Part shown: positions 33,407-41,239 of the stretch, one piece after another | Position numbering within the stretch: position 1 is the stretch's first letter | Layout of the letters: each line of letters begins with the position of its first letter | NCBI RefSeq assembly: GCF_002803075.1 | Contig: NZ_NNBK01000013.1 | Coordinates: 62,001 to 126,000 of the forward strand | Source of the DNA: Streptomyces sp. CB01373 | Lineage (GTDB): Bacteria; Actinomycetota; Actinomycetes; Streptomycetales; Streptomycetaceae | DNA: 64,000 bases | Reading direction: 5' to 3' | Made by a program: the position numbers and the translations under genes | Notes under the pieces: model-generated | Databases searched by the model: none | What the model saw: the letters and a program-made list of their open reading frames with translations, nothing else | Told to the model about the DNA's origin: nothing

Positions 33407-34660
33407 TCAGCCGTCAACATCCCTCGTGCGCTCAGTCGGCCGCCAGATGAGTCCGTCAACCCGGCGCGCGATATCGCTGCGGACGGCGTCAACCATGTGC
33501 TGATACCGCGCGGCCATGGCCGTGGTGGACCATCCCATGATTCCCATAACGGCCCGCTCGGAGACTCCGAGGATCAACAAGACCGTGGCGGCGGTGTGCC
33601 GGGCGTCGTGCAACCGCCCGTCCCGCACCTTCGCGGCGCTCAGTAGTTCCTTCCAGTCGTCGTAGTCCGTTCGGGGCGAGGTGCCCTCACCCGTTGGGGT
33701 GGAAAACAGCCACCCCTCCTCCGACCAGTCGCTACCGGCCGCCGCTCGTTCGGTCTCCTGCTTGGCCCGGTGAGTCCGCAAGAGGTCCACAAGCTGTGCG
33801 GGCACTCCGACGGCCCTGCGTCCCGCGCGGGACTTCGTGTCGGCCGTCTCCGGGTTGGTCCGTTGGCGCTGTGGGCAGTAGCCGGCCTTCCTTCCGCACG
33901 TGTCGCCGCATCCGTGGGCATAGCGCGGCCGACGACGGCTCCGACGGACCATCAGGACGCCCCGTTCCAGGTCTACGTCCGTCCATTTGAGGCCGAGCGC
34001 TTCACCCTGCCGGAGTCCGAGGGCGAGGGCCACGGCCCAACGTGCGGAGTTCCGCCGTTCGTCCGCCGCACGCAAGAGCCGCTGCACCTCTTCGACGGTG
34101 TACGGCTCTACCTCCTCTTCTCGCACGCGGGGTGCCTTGGCGAGCTGGACGGGGTTCCGGACGAGGTGTCCGCGTCGCACCGCTTCGTTGAGTGCAGTGC
34201 GGAACGTCCGGTGGATCTGGTGGATCGTCCCCGCCTTGCGGCCGTCGGCTTGCATCCGCCCGTAAAAGTGCTCGATGTGCTCCGGCTTCAGCTTGTCGAG
34301 CCGGTGAGCGCCGAGGGCGGGAATCAGATGCTTCCGCACGGCGACGCCGTACCCAACCATCGTGTTCTCGTTGACGGTGAGCGGAGCGATGTTCTCGACC
34401 CAGTGCGTCAGCCACGTCTTGACCGTCCAGGGGCGGCCGGCCTTGCGGATGGTCTTAGCGTCGCGCTGCTTCTCCAGCTCACGGACGGCGGCCGTCACCT
34501 CGGCCCGCGTCTTGCGCTCCACGTGGCGGCGGTCCGGCTTGCCGTCTTCGCGGATCCCGACCGTCACCCGGCCGTGCCACTTTCCGTCCTTGCCCAGGTA
34601 GATGGACGACCGGCCGTTGGGCTGTCGGGTGCGCTTATTGTCCTTCGACTGCTCTGCCAT
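33407..34660 (-). CDS. int: Tyrosine site-specific integrase of AICE 2
   Basis: This 417-aa recombinase has an N-terminal arm-binding region (SSIYLGKDGKWHGRVTVGIR) and a core-binding SAM-like domain (about 75-165). The catalytic domain carries the Arg in LALGLRQGEALGLKW, the HDARHT box, the Trp/Gly of MGWS and a Tyr nucleophile in ARYQHM. A Cys-rich insert (CGDTCGRKAGYCPQ) lies between the first Arg and the His box. ATG 34660. It integrates the element into tRNA-Ser(CGA), which lies 0.8 kb away, and sits 9 nt after xis. Confidence 0.95.
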   Translation of the reverse strand: MAEQSKDNKRTRQPNGRSSIYLGKDGKWHGRVTVGIREDGKPDRRHVERKTRAEVTAAVRELEKQRDAKTIRKAGRPWTVKTWLTHWVENIAPLTVNENTMVGYGVAVRKHLIPALGAHRLDKLKPEHIEHFYGRMQADGRKAGTIHQIHRTFRTALNEAVRRGHLVRNPVQLAKAPRVREEEVEPYTVEEVQRLLRAADERRNSARWAVALALGLRQGEALGLKWTDVDLERGVLMVRRSRRRPRYAHGCGDTCGRKAGYCPQRQRTNPETADTKSRAGRRAVGVPAQLVDLLRTHRAKQETERAAAGSDWSEEGWLFSTPTGEGTSPRTDYDDWKELLSAAKVRDGRLHDARHTAATVLLILGVSERAVMGIMGWSTTAMAARYQHMVDAVRSDIARRVDGLIWRPTERTRDVDG

Positions 34661-34669
34661 TCGGTGTCC

Positions 34670-34900
34670 TTACGCGGCGGTGCGGGCACGGTGGTTGTTC
34701 GCCCGGCGGCGGGCGACGAACTGAGGTACGGCGTCAGCGGGCACCCTGCGGAGGTGGCCGACGGTGATGGACTCCAGCTCTCCGGAGCTGATGAGCCGGT
34801 AACAGACGGTTCGGCCGATCTGGAGGCGGCGGGCGGCCTCTTCGACGGTCAGCAGCACGAGGTCGTGATCTACGGCGGCAGCAATGTGGGCCGTATCCAT
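34670..34900 (-). CDS. xis: Excisionase (helix-turn-helix, MerR-like)
   Basis: This 76-aa DNA-binding protein contains LTVEEAARRLQIGRTVCYRLISSGELESITVGHLRRVPADAV, the standard excisionase/helix-turn-helix type 17 fold. It directs the integrase toward excision. ATG 34900 is the only well-placed start. It is co-transcribed with int (9-nt gap). The cluster of GGTAGCGG repeats just upstream could include its own binding sites. Confidence 0.85.
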   Translation of the reverse strand: MDTAHIAAAVDHDLVLLTVEEAARRLQIGRTVCYRLISSGELESITVGHLRRVPADAVPQFVARRRANNHRARTAA

Positions 34901-34972
34901 GCCGTTGAAGCTCCTTCGTCTCGTGCGGAGGGCGTTGAACCCCTGGCCCCCCTCCCGGGAAGTCCGCTACTT

Positions 34973-35137
34973 CCGCTACCGCCGCTACCGTGCAGGTCAG
35001 GGGCCTGTTCGAGGTAGCGGGAAGGGGTAGCGGTAGCGGATGGGTAGCGGCTAGGTAGCGGCAACCGGGGCCGGTTGCCGCTACCGCGTTAGTGCTGGTC
35101 AGGCCGCGTTTTCGGTGCCGGGTAGCGGAGGTAGCGG
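34973..35137. repeat. GGTAGCGG iteron cluster (ten exact 8-mers), candidate origin or Xis array
   Basis: Exact GGTAGCGG copies start at 35,013, 35,026, 35,032, 35,043, 35,054, 35,121 and 35,130. The inverse CCGCTACC starts at 34,973, 34,982 and 35,078. The last two direct copies lie inside the 3' end of the DUF3631 gene. The motif also occurs as CCGCTACC at the end of the att core and in the tRNA-Ser acceptor stem. The position between xis and the replication genes suggests replication iterons or recombination-directionality sites. No other gene lies in 34,901-35,098. Confidence 0.75.
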
Positions 35138-36241
35138 ACTTTCCGGGGGAGGGGGGCAGTAGCGGGCCCACGCGTCCCACAGATCGGCGCTGTAGTAGCC
35201 CTTCAGGACGCTTCCGGCGGCCTTGATGTTGCGGGAGGCGATCGGCTCGTTGTCCGCTGTCATGTACTCCGCGAGCAGCTTGGACAGGCGCCGGTTGTCG
35301 AGCGGCTTGCCGTGCAGGTCCGCCCACGGGGCATCGTCCAGGGCGTTGAGCCGATCGAGGATGGCGACGGTGGGCAGGCGATCAATGCCGACCATGACGT
35401 GATCACGCAGGTCGGTCAGCAGCCGGACCCCCAGACTGCCTTTGTCGTTGGCCTTGGACGCGGTCACCAGGGTCACGCAGGCTTCGCGGGCCCTGGTGGG
35501 CCAGGCGCCGCCGGCCGCGTCGGCGATGGCGAGCAGGGGTTCCCAGACGTCCGCCGGCCGGTCGGTCACGCCGTCGGGCATCTCGGGCCACGCCCCCATG
35601 ACCGAGTCGCGGGCCTGCTCCGTCCACTGCGCGAGTCGGTCACGGAGCTTGTGGCCCTCTGCTTCGTGGAGGCGGGCGCGGAAGGCTTCCACGCGTTCGT
35701 TGCGGGCCCGGCGCCGCATCCGGATCACGACCGAGCGGGTCATGATCGTGTCCGGCAAGGCTCCGAGTCCGGCGACCGCGACTGCGCAGTACGACGGGAA
35801 GGCTTGCACGGTCTGGTTGCCGCCGTCGCCGATGCACCGGTACGTCACGCCGGTGCGACGGTGGCCGGCGTTGAGGAAGCCGCGCAGTTCCTCGTTGTCC
35901 CCCGCCTTGGGACCGAAGATCGTGTCGATCTCGTCGAACAGGATCGTGGGCCGCCCGTTGGGGTTGGACACGGACCGGAACAGGGCGGCGGCGGACGCGT
36001 TGACGGCCGTCATGGGCTGCGGCACGAGGGTTTCCACGACCTCCAGTGCCCGCGACTTGCCCGACCCCGGCTCGGGGGACAGGAAGGCGATCCGCGGGGT
36101 GGAGTCGAAGCAGTCGAGCAGGTGGGCGTGCGCGTCCCACAGCGCCACGGCGATGTAGGCGGCCTCGTGCGGGAAGACGTTGAAGCGGCGGTGGAAGGCT
36201 TCCACCTCGTCGAGCAGCGCGGCCCCGTCAATGGCGTTCAT
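35099..36241 (-). CDS. DUF3631 domain replicative ATPase
   Basis: This 380-aa protein has a P-loop ATPase with Walker A EPGSGKSRALE (about residues 56-66) and Walker B TILFDEIDT near 100. A DUF3631 domain covers the C-terminal half (IADAAGGAWPTRAREACVTL). This family pairs with prim-pol proteins in AICE replication modules and probably acts as helicase. ATG 36241 overlaps the preceding stop by 4 nt. The last residues (PLPPLPGTENAA) are encoded by iteron DNA. A broken homologue is present in element 3. Confidence 0.86.
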   Translation of the reverse strand: MNAIDGAALLDEVEAFHRRFNVFPHEAAYIAVALWDAHAHLLDCFDSTPRIAFLSPEPGSGKSRALEVVETLVPQPMTAVNASAAALFRSVSNPNGRPTILFDEIDTIFGPKAGDNEELRGFLNAGHRRTGVTYRCIGDGGNQTVQAFPSYCAVAVAGLGALPDTIMTRSVVIRMRRRARNERVEAFRARLHEAEGHKLRDRLAQWTEQARDSVMGAWPEMPDGVTDRPADVWEPLLAIADAAGGAWPTRAREACVTLVTASKANDKGSLGVRLLTDLRDHVMVGIDRLPTVAILDRLNALDDAPWADLHGKPLDNRRLSKLLAEYMTADNEPIASRNIKAAGSVLKGYYSADLWDAWARYCPPPPESPLPPLPGTENAA

Positions 36242-36663
36242 GCGGCGGCCCTCCTTTCTCGGGTGGTCGTGGAAGCTCCCGCGCAGCCGGACTTGTGGGC
36301 GGCGTACTCGGAGACCAGCGCGGCCACGGCGCGGGGGCCGGCGGCGGTGCCGGTCTGCCCGCAGGCGCAGGCGTAGGCGGCGGTGGGGGTGTCGCCGTAG
36401 CGCTTGGACCAGCGGGCCCCGTCCCAGTGATCGCGGTAGACCGGCGGGGCGTAGATGCGGATACCGGGCCGGGCCGGTGTCGGGTCGTCCGTGCCGTGGC
36501 GGGCCTCGTCGGTCCGGTACCGGTCAGAACGAAGAGCAGTTCGGACGCCCTTACGGGCGACGTCCTTCGGCTCGCCCACGGCCGCCGGGGGCGTGGCCGG
36601 TTGGGCGGCGCGCAGGCCGTCCGGGGTGGTGGTGATGCTCTTCAGGCGAGGACGGGCGCTCAT
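36238..36663 (-). CDS. AICE hypothetical protein between prim-pol and DUF3631
   Basis: This 141-aa basic protein has a Pro/Thr-rich N-terminal half and a C-terminal half with IRIYAPPVYRDHWDGARWSK. A potential zinc knuckle (ACACGQ plus HKSGC) follows. Both ends overlap neighbours by ATGA, so it is translated with the replication genes. Family not recognised; a replication accessory role is inferred from the operon. Confidence 0.65.
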   Translation of the reverse strand: MSARPRLKSITTTPDGLRAAQPATPPAAVGEPKDVARKGVRTALRSDRYRTDEARHGTDDPTPARPGIRIYAPPVYRDHWDGARWSKRYGDTPTAAYACACGQTGTAAGPRAVAALVSEYAAHKSGCAGASTTTRERRAAA

Positions 36664-37565
36664 GCCGCATCCCGCCTTGCCTGGTTGTGGGCGATGGACC
36701 AGTCCAGGGCGCTGCGGAGGGTGGAGCGGCACTCGGACGCGGACAGTCCGGCCGACTCGCCCCCCTCCTGAAGAGCCTGCTCGACCACCGACCGGGGGAG
36801 GTCGCCCCACGCGACGAACCGCCCAAGAGCCCGCGCGGCACGGAACAACGTCGTTTCCCGTTCGCCGACTTGGGCCGCGGCCACGTTCCGCGCCTCGTTG
36901 GCGAGCGCTACATCCGCGTATCGGCGGGATTGCCCCGTGATGGCCGTCGAGGGTGCCTGCGACGGCTTGGGGGCCGGTTGCAGGATGGCTTGCAGCCACG
37001 CGGGCAGTGCGGCCGTCTCAGGGCGGCACAGCGCTTCGTACGGTCCGGCGGGTGTGATGCTGCCGGCGGCGACGACGTAGCCGCCCCACGCGCGGGTGTC
37101 GACCGAATCGGCAACCGTGCCCGCGGTGTTGGTCAGCCGGACGCCGGACGGGGCGGTGAAGTACAGGTGTTGTCCGCCGCTCGCGGTCCGGGTGCGGTAG
37201 GTGGTGGGGACGGCGTGCCCGGCGCGCTCGCAGAGCGCCCCAAAGGTCGTCGCGCCGTCAGGCGCGTCCGAACTGCCCTTGTGCTCTGGCGTGTCCAGGT
37301 CGACGACCACCAGCCCGGAAGGGCCGGTGGCAATGCCGACGTTGAACGGCGCCCGCGACCACGCGGCGCGGATGCGATCCGGGTCGGTGGTGGCCCGCTG
37401 TTCCCACTTGCGGTGTCCGTGCTCGCACGGCCCGGTACCGGGGCAGGTCTTCTCCCCGTGCAGGGCGGGCCGCTTGGCGCCGGGGCGCAGGGGGAAGACG
37501 TGCCAGCCGCGGGCGGCGGCGTCCAGCGCTGCGGACAGCAGCGCTAAACGGTCGTCATGGGTCAT
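36660..37565 (-). CDS. Bifunctional DNA primase/polymerase (prim-pol) of AICE 2
   Basis: This 301-aa prim-pol opens with AARGWHVFPLRPGAKRPALHG, then GLVVVDLDTPEHKG as the acidic metal motif and TASGGQHLYFTAPSG as the conserved basic/His region. AWGGYVVAAGSITPAGPYE completes the signature. A helical C-terminus (ERETTLFRAARALGRFVAWG) follows. ATG 37565 has GGAGG within a palindrome. It primes and extends element DNA together with the DUF3631 ATPase downstream. Confidence 0.88.
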   Translation of the reverse strand: MTHDDRLALLSAALDAAARGWHVFPLRPGAKRPALHGEKTCPGTGPCEHGHRKWEQRATTDPDRIRAAWSRAPFNVGIATGPSGLVVVDLDTPEHKGSSDAPDGATTFGALCERAGHAVPTTYRTRTASGGQHLYFTAPSGVRLTNTAGTVADSVDTRAWGGYVVAAGSITPAGPYEALCRPETAALPAWLQAILQPAPKPSQAPSTAITGQSRRYADVALANEARNVAAAQVGERETTLFRAARALGRFVAWGDLPRSVVEQALQEGGESAGLSASECRSTLRSALDWSIAHNQARRDAA

Positions 37566-37567
37566 GC

Positions 37568-37651
37568 TGGAGACCTCCAACAGGTCTGTTGCGGACTGGT
37601 TGGGCAAGGGCGGCCCCGCGATCTTTGGCGAGACGGTGGGGGCCGCCCTTG
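37568..37651 (-). promoter_or_regulatory. Prim-pol leader: SD palindrome and upstream terminator stem
   Basis: TGGAG-AC-CTCCA (37,568-37,579) embeds the prim-pol Shine-Dalgarno sequence. Just upstream, CAAGGGCGGCCCC (37,605-37,617) pairs perfectly with 37,639-37,651, a terminator for the SpdB-like gene. Both structures are conserved in AICE 1, although the sequences around them differ. Confidence 0.55.
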
Positions 37652-37657
37652 GCGTTG

Positions 37658-38152
37658 CTAGTGGTTGGTGGTGCGGGCGATCAGTCCGCGGGTGTGGGTG
37701 GTGGTGTTCTCCTGGCGGACCGGGCCGGCGTAGTGGTGGTGGTGTTCGGTGTGGGTGGCCTTGAGGGAGCGCAGGGCCGATCCGACGGCCGCCACGATGG
37801 CGGCCACGGCGGCGATGGGCAGGGTGACGAACAGGACGGACGCGAGGGAGACGGCGGCGAATCCCTGGCAGGCGAGCCAGACACCGCATCCGACGCCGAC
37901 GCAGGCGGCGCCGACGCCGATGCCGGCGACGGCGGTGCCGGCGGCCCAGGCGGGAACGATCCGGTGGTCCGGCTGCGGGACCGGGGGCGTGCTGCCGTAG
38001 GCGGGCAGGGGGCTGGTGTCGCGGTACGAGGTCGGCACCTCGGGTGCGGGCCGGTACGCGTCGGCAATGATCCGCCGTGCCTCGGCCGCGGCCTGGTCGT
38101 CACTCATCCGGGCGTCCGGTCGGGCCGGGCTGGGGGTGGTCTCGGGGGTCAT
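37658..38152 (-). CDS. SpdB-like small membrane protein of AICE 2
   Basis: This 164-aa near-identical copy of the AICE 1 protein differs at a few residues (for example RMSDDQ instead of GMTDDQ). It has the same polar N-terminus, two to three Gly/Ala/Val membrane segments and His-rich tail. ATG 38152 with GGAAGGG. It probably supports intramycelial spread with Tra; function inferred from position and topology. Confidence 0.7.
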   Translation of the reverse strand: MTPETTPSPARPDARMSDDQAAAEARRIIADAYRPAPEVPTSYRDTSPLPAYGSTPPVPQPDHRIVPAWAAGTAVAGIGVGAACVGVGCGVWLACQGFAAVSLASVLFVTLPIAAVAAIVAAVGSALRSLKATHTEHHHHYAGPVRQENTTTHTRGLIARTTNH

Positions 38153-38175
38153 GCGGAATCCCTTCCGGTGCTTAC

Positions 38176-38316
38176 TCAGGGAGGCGGAACCACCCCCTTG
38201 GGGGTGGGCTGTTGAGGGGTGTTTCGGGGGTCTGACCTGCGTGCCTCCCTGACTCCCTGAGCGATCATTTGCGCTGGTCAGGGCGAGGGAGGCGGGTCAG
38301 GGAGGCGTTCAGGGAG
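38176..38316. repeat. TCAGGGAG repeat cluster of AICE 2 (clt candidate)
   Basis: TCAGGGAG occurs at 38,176-38,183, 38,297-38,304 and 38,309-38,316, and CTCCCTGA at 38,245-38,252 and 38,253-38,260. Near copies follow up to about 38,332. It has the same place and core as in AICE 1 (between tra and the SpdB-like gene), although surrounding bases have changed. Confidence 0.6.
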
Positions 38317-38356
38317 TTCTCCCTGTCTCCCTGGCCCGTCGGGGGTCGCCTCCCTG

Positions 38357-40474
38357 TCACTGGGAGGCGGAAGCGGAACCGTCGCTGTCGCGGTTGGTGA
38401 GGGCGCGGGCGACGCGGTCGCGGCCGACGACCATGCGGCCGTCGGACTTGTACGGCTCCGCGCCGGCGTCCTCCAGCACGCGCTTGAGGTCGCCGGGCGT
38501 CCACCGGCCGTAGGCGTCCGGGTCGAGCGTGGACAGTCGCTTGAGCACGTCGGCGGTGAGCACGCGCGGCGCGTCCCCGAGCACGGCGAAGATGTCGGCG
38601 AGCGGGTCACGCTCCTCGCCCCGCTCGATGACGCGCAAGGTGGCCACCCCGTCCCGCAGCGCCTTGGCCCGCTCCGCGATCTCAGTTGCGGTGTCGGTGT
38701 CGATGTAGTGGGTGCGGACGGTGATGGACGCCTGGCCGGCCGGGATCTCGATGCCGTCGGAGGCGACGACCAGGGTTCCCTTGTCCAGGCCCTGCCGCAG
38801 CAGGTGCGGAGCGGCCCCGCCGTCGACCGCCTTGTCTCCCAGCGCCATGCGGGACTGCGACTCGGTACCGAGGGCGAGGGAAGCGCGAGTGTGGGCGCCT
38901 TCCCGGACGAGCTTGGGGAGGTTCTGGTCGGTGGGGTCCTGCGTGCCCTGCCACAGCAGCACGTTCACCGCACGGCCCTGGTTGTGAATCTTCCGCGCGG
39001 CCGTGAAGTACCGGCTGGTGGCCTTGCTGCCTCCGTAGGGCCGCCTGTCCTCGTCCTTGGCCGGGCACATGAACGCCACCTGCGCCTCGTCGACCAGCAG
39101 GATCAGCGGCGGGAAGGCGGCACCGTCGGGGGCCTGGAGACGCCGGTTCATCTCCTCCACACCCCCCTCGACCATCTCGGTCGCCTCGATGACGTGGTCA
39201 TCGGTCGGCCCCTGGATCAGGACGGTGGCGAGCCCGTCGAACATGGCCCAGTCGCCGGCGCCCTTGAGGTCGGCGATGCGGAATTCCACGGTGCGGTCCA
39301 GGGCGAGCCACAGCGCGAGCGCCCGCAGAGCGGCGGTCTTGCCCTGGTTCGACAGGCCCGTGACCAGGAGCATGCGCTGAAACAGGCTCAGCAGAGCCGC
39401 ATCCCCGCGCAGGTCCTGCCCCCAGGGGGCGCGGCCCTTGGTGTAGTCGGCGGTCAGGGTGTCGTCGGTGGCCAGCGGGGACGGGCCGATCGGCTCGTCC
39501 AAAGCTCCCGAGTCGGCGATCCACAGCCGCACGGTGCGGGCGGCTTCCGGCAGGGTGATGAACACCTCGTGCTCGTGCCGGGTCAGGTTCTCCGCGAGCT
39601 TCCGGCGCCGGTTCTGCACCTCGACCGTGGACACCCCCGACGGCAGGGTGACGTCCACCTCGACGCCGCATCCGGCGATCCGGATGGGTCCGAGCATGGA
39701 CGCGCCGGCGTCGCCCATCTCCTTGATGGCGTTCCGCAGCGCCGGGACGCCGAGGTCGCGCAGGGCCTTGACCACGATGGACGGGGTGATGGGCTCCCCC
39801 GCGGTGTCGCGGACGTTCACCGGGAGCGCCCACTGGGGTGCGGCTTGCTGGTGGCTGCCGACGGCCCACAGGGCGAGCAGGGCGAGGAACGGGCCGATCG
39901 AGACGAGCGGCCCCCACACCACCTGAACGATCGTGATCAACAGTTGGATGAACTTGACCACGGCCATAAGCGGGGTGATGACGTCAGTGGCGTCCTTGTT
40001 GGCGATGGCCAGGACGACGCCGAGGGCGACCAGGGAGCCGATGCCCATACCGGTGCCGACCAGCACACCCTTCGCGGCGTCCATCGGGGAGTGCAGGAGG
40101 TCCATGCGGCGACGGTGACGGGCCTCACGGAAGCGCTGCCCGCGCTCCTCCCACTCCGCCGCGGCCTCATAGTTCCCGGCCGCCTCCGCCGCCCGGAGCA
40201 TCCGCTCATAGCGGGCGGCCGTGCGGCCGTCCCAGGTACGGCGGGCCACGATCCGCGCGCCACCGAACACGTAGAGGCCGTGCCGAGCAGCGCCGCGCGC
40301 GGCCGTCCTGGTCGTCTCGTGCGTGACCACCGTGCGGATGGCACGGCCCGAGCGGACCCACAGCGGCACGACCGGCGCGGTCGGCGGCTCGGGGACGACG
40401 GTGAGGGTCGGGCGGGTGTCGACGGTGGCGGGCGGGTCGGTGTGCTTGTGCAGGTGAACGACGTTGCCGCTCAT
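38357..40474 (-). CDS. FtsK/SpoIIIE-type transfer protein Tra of AICE 2
   Basis: This 705-aa DNA translocase is almost identical to the AICE 1 Tra. The start is MSGNVVHLHKHTDPPATVDT, followed by membrane helices at about 130-200, Walker A GLSNQGKT, Walker B LILLVDEAQ and a C-terminal winged helix (LTADVLKRLSTLDPDAYGRW). Most changes are conservative and lie in the middle (LLSLFQRMLLV, VEGGVEEMNRR). ATG 40474 with AGGAG upstream. Because the presumed DNA-binding domains are nearly the same, each Tra probably recognises both elements' clt repeats. Confidence 0.92.
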   Translation of the reverse strand: MSGNVVHLHKHTDPPATVDTRPTLTVVPEPPTAPVVPLWVRSGRAIRTVVTHETTRTAARGAARHGLYVFGGARIVARRTWDGRTAARYERMLRAAEAAGNYEAAAEWEERGQRFREARHRRRMDLLHSPMDAAKGVLVGTGMGIGSLVALGVVLAIANKDATDVITPLMAVVKFIQLLITIVQVVWGPLVSIGPFLALLALWAVGSHQQAAPQWALPVNVRDTAGEPITPSIVVKALRDLGVPALRNAIKEMGDAGASMLGPIRIAGCGVEVDVTLPSGVSTVEVQNRRRKLAENLTRHEHEVFITLPEAARTVRLWIADSGALDEPIGPSPLATDDTLTADYTKGRAPWGQDLRGDAALLSLFQRMLLVTGLSNQGKTAALRALALWLALDRTVEFRIADLKGAGDWAMFDGLATVLIQGPTDDHVIEATEMVEGGVEEMNRRLQAPDGAAFPPLILLVDEAQVAFMCPAKDEDRRPYGGSKATSRYFTAARKIHNQGRAVNVLLWQGTQDPTDQNLPKLVREGAHTRASLALGTESQSRMALGDKAVDGGAAPHLLRQGLDKGTLVVASDGIEIPAGQASITVRTHYIDTDTATEIAERAKALRDGVATLRVIERGEERDPLADIFAVLGDAPRVLTADVLKRLSTLDPDAYGRWTPGDLKRVLEDAGAEPYKSDGRMVVGRDRVARALTNRDSDGSASASQ

Positions 40475-40531
40475 GAGAGGGCTACTCCTGACTGCCCCGG
40501 ACGGGGGCGAAGTTGAGGGGGGAGGCGGCGG

Positions 40532-40562
40532 GCCGGCCGGATCCGTGATGGATCCGGCCGGC
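40532..40562 (-). promoter_or_regulatory. Perfect 13-bp hairpin between the 105-aa gene and tra
   Basis: GCCGGCCGGATCC (40,532-40,544), loop GTGAT, and its exact complement (40,550-40,562). The AICE 1 version keeps the left arm but has two changed pairs on the right. Likely an intercistronic terminator or RNA-processing element limiting Tra. Confidence 0.5.
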
Positions 40563-40569
40563 GGTGCGG

Positions 40570-40887
40570 TCACCACCAACCGGAGGACTTCTTGGCGGAC
40601 TTGGCGGCGGCGGCCTCGGTGACGATGCGCTGCCGCTCCGTCTGCAAGGCCGTGATCTCCGCGATCAGCCGGGTCTCCGCGCTGCTCCACGCGAACTCCA
40701 GGCGGCGGTCGGCGCGGTCGGTGCCCCGGCCGCGCATGACCCCGTAGGAGCCGCCGGCCATGGCCGCGACGATCGCGCGCCGCTCGCGGCTGTCCAGCGG
40801 CCACATCTCCCGCTCGCGGACCGCCTCCAGCTTCCGATTCGTCTTCTGGATTTCGCGGTCCAGGCGGCGGGTGTCGGGCTTGCCCAT
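40570..40887 (-). CDS. Conserved AICE hypothetical protein, charged coiled-coil type (AICE 2)
   Basis: This 105-aa near-identical counterpart of the AICE 1 gene at 5,528-5,845 keeps the LDREIQKTNRKLEAVRERE helix, the MAGGSYGVMRGRGTDRADRR basic centre and the KSSGWW end. Soluble and helical, no recognised family. ATG 40887 with AGGAG. Conservation in two elements with otherwise swapped modules argues that it matters for transfer. Confidence 0.7.
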   Translation of the reverse strand: MGKPDTRRLDREIQKTNRKLEAVREREMWPLDSRERRAIVAAMAGGSYGVMRGRGTDRADRRLEFAWSSAETRLIAEITALQTERQRIVTEAAAAKSAKKSSGWW

Positions 40888-40888
40888 G

Positions 40889-41239
40889 TCAGGTGCTCCT
40901 CGGGACTTCGGAGTGGTCGGGGAAGGCGCAGGGAACGCACGTGCCGAGCGAGCCGGGGATGACGTATCCGGCGTCGCGTCGGCACTGCGGGCAGATGCGG
41001 CGGGCGGCGTTGGCCTTGGCCAGAGCCGCCCGCCGGGCCGGGGTCATGGGCCGGACCGGCTTGGCCAGGTCGACCCGGTAGAGGTAGGCGACCAGCGGTC
41101 CGCGGCGGCGGCGTGGCCGTTCGAGCTGAGCGGCCACGCCCTGACCACCCGGGCGCAGGCCACGGGCGCGGAGTTGTCGGCGGGTGGCGTAGCCGTCCGG
41201 GGCCAGGCGCCACCGGAACACCGGCAGCGCCCCCATCAC
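40889..41239 (-). CDS. RRQRL motif-containing zinc-binding protein (AICE 2)
   Basis: This 116-aa copy of the AICE 1 protein has RRQLRARGLRPGGQ near residue 20 and paired CPQC/CVPC zinc ligands near the C-terminus. It starts at GTG 41239 or the adjacent ATG, overlapping the SpdA-like stop. Role in transfer inferred; only scattered substitutions and a different tail (SEVPRST) separate it from AICE 1. Confidence 0.75.
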   Translation of the reverse strand: MMGALPVFRWRLAPDGYATRRQLRARGLRPGGQGVAAQLERPRRRRGPLVAYLYRVDLAKPVRPMTPARRAALAKANAARRICPQCRRDAGYVIPGSLGTCVPCAFPDHSEVPRST

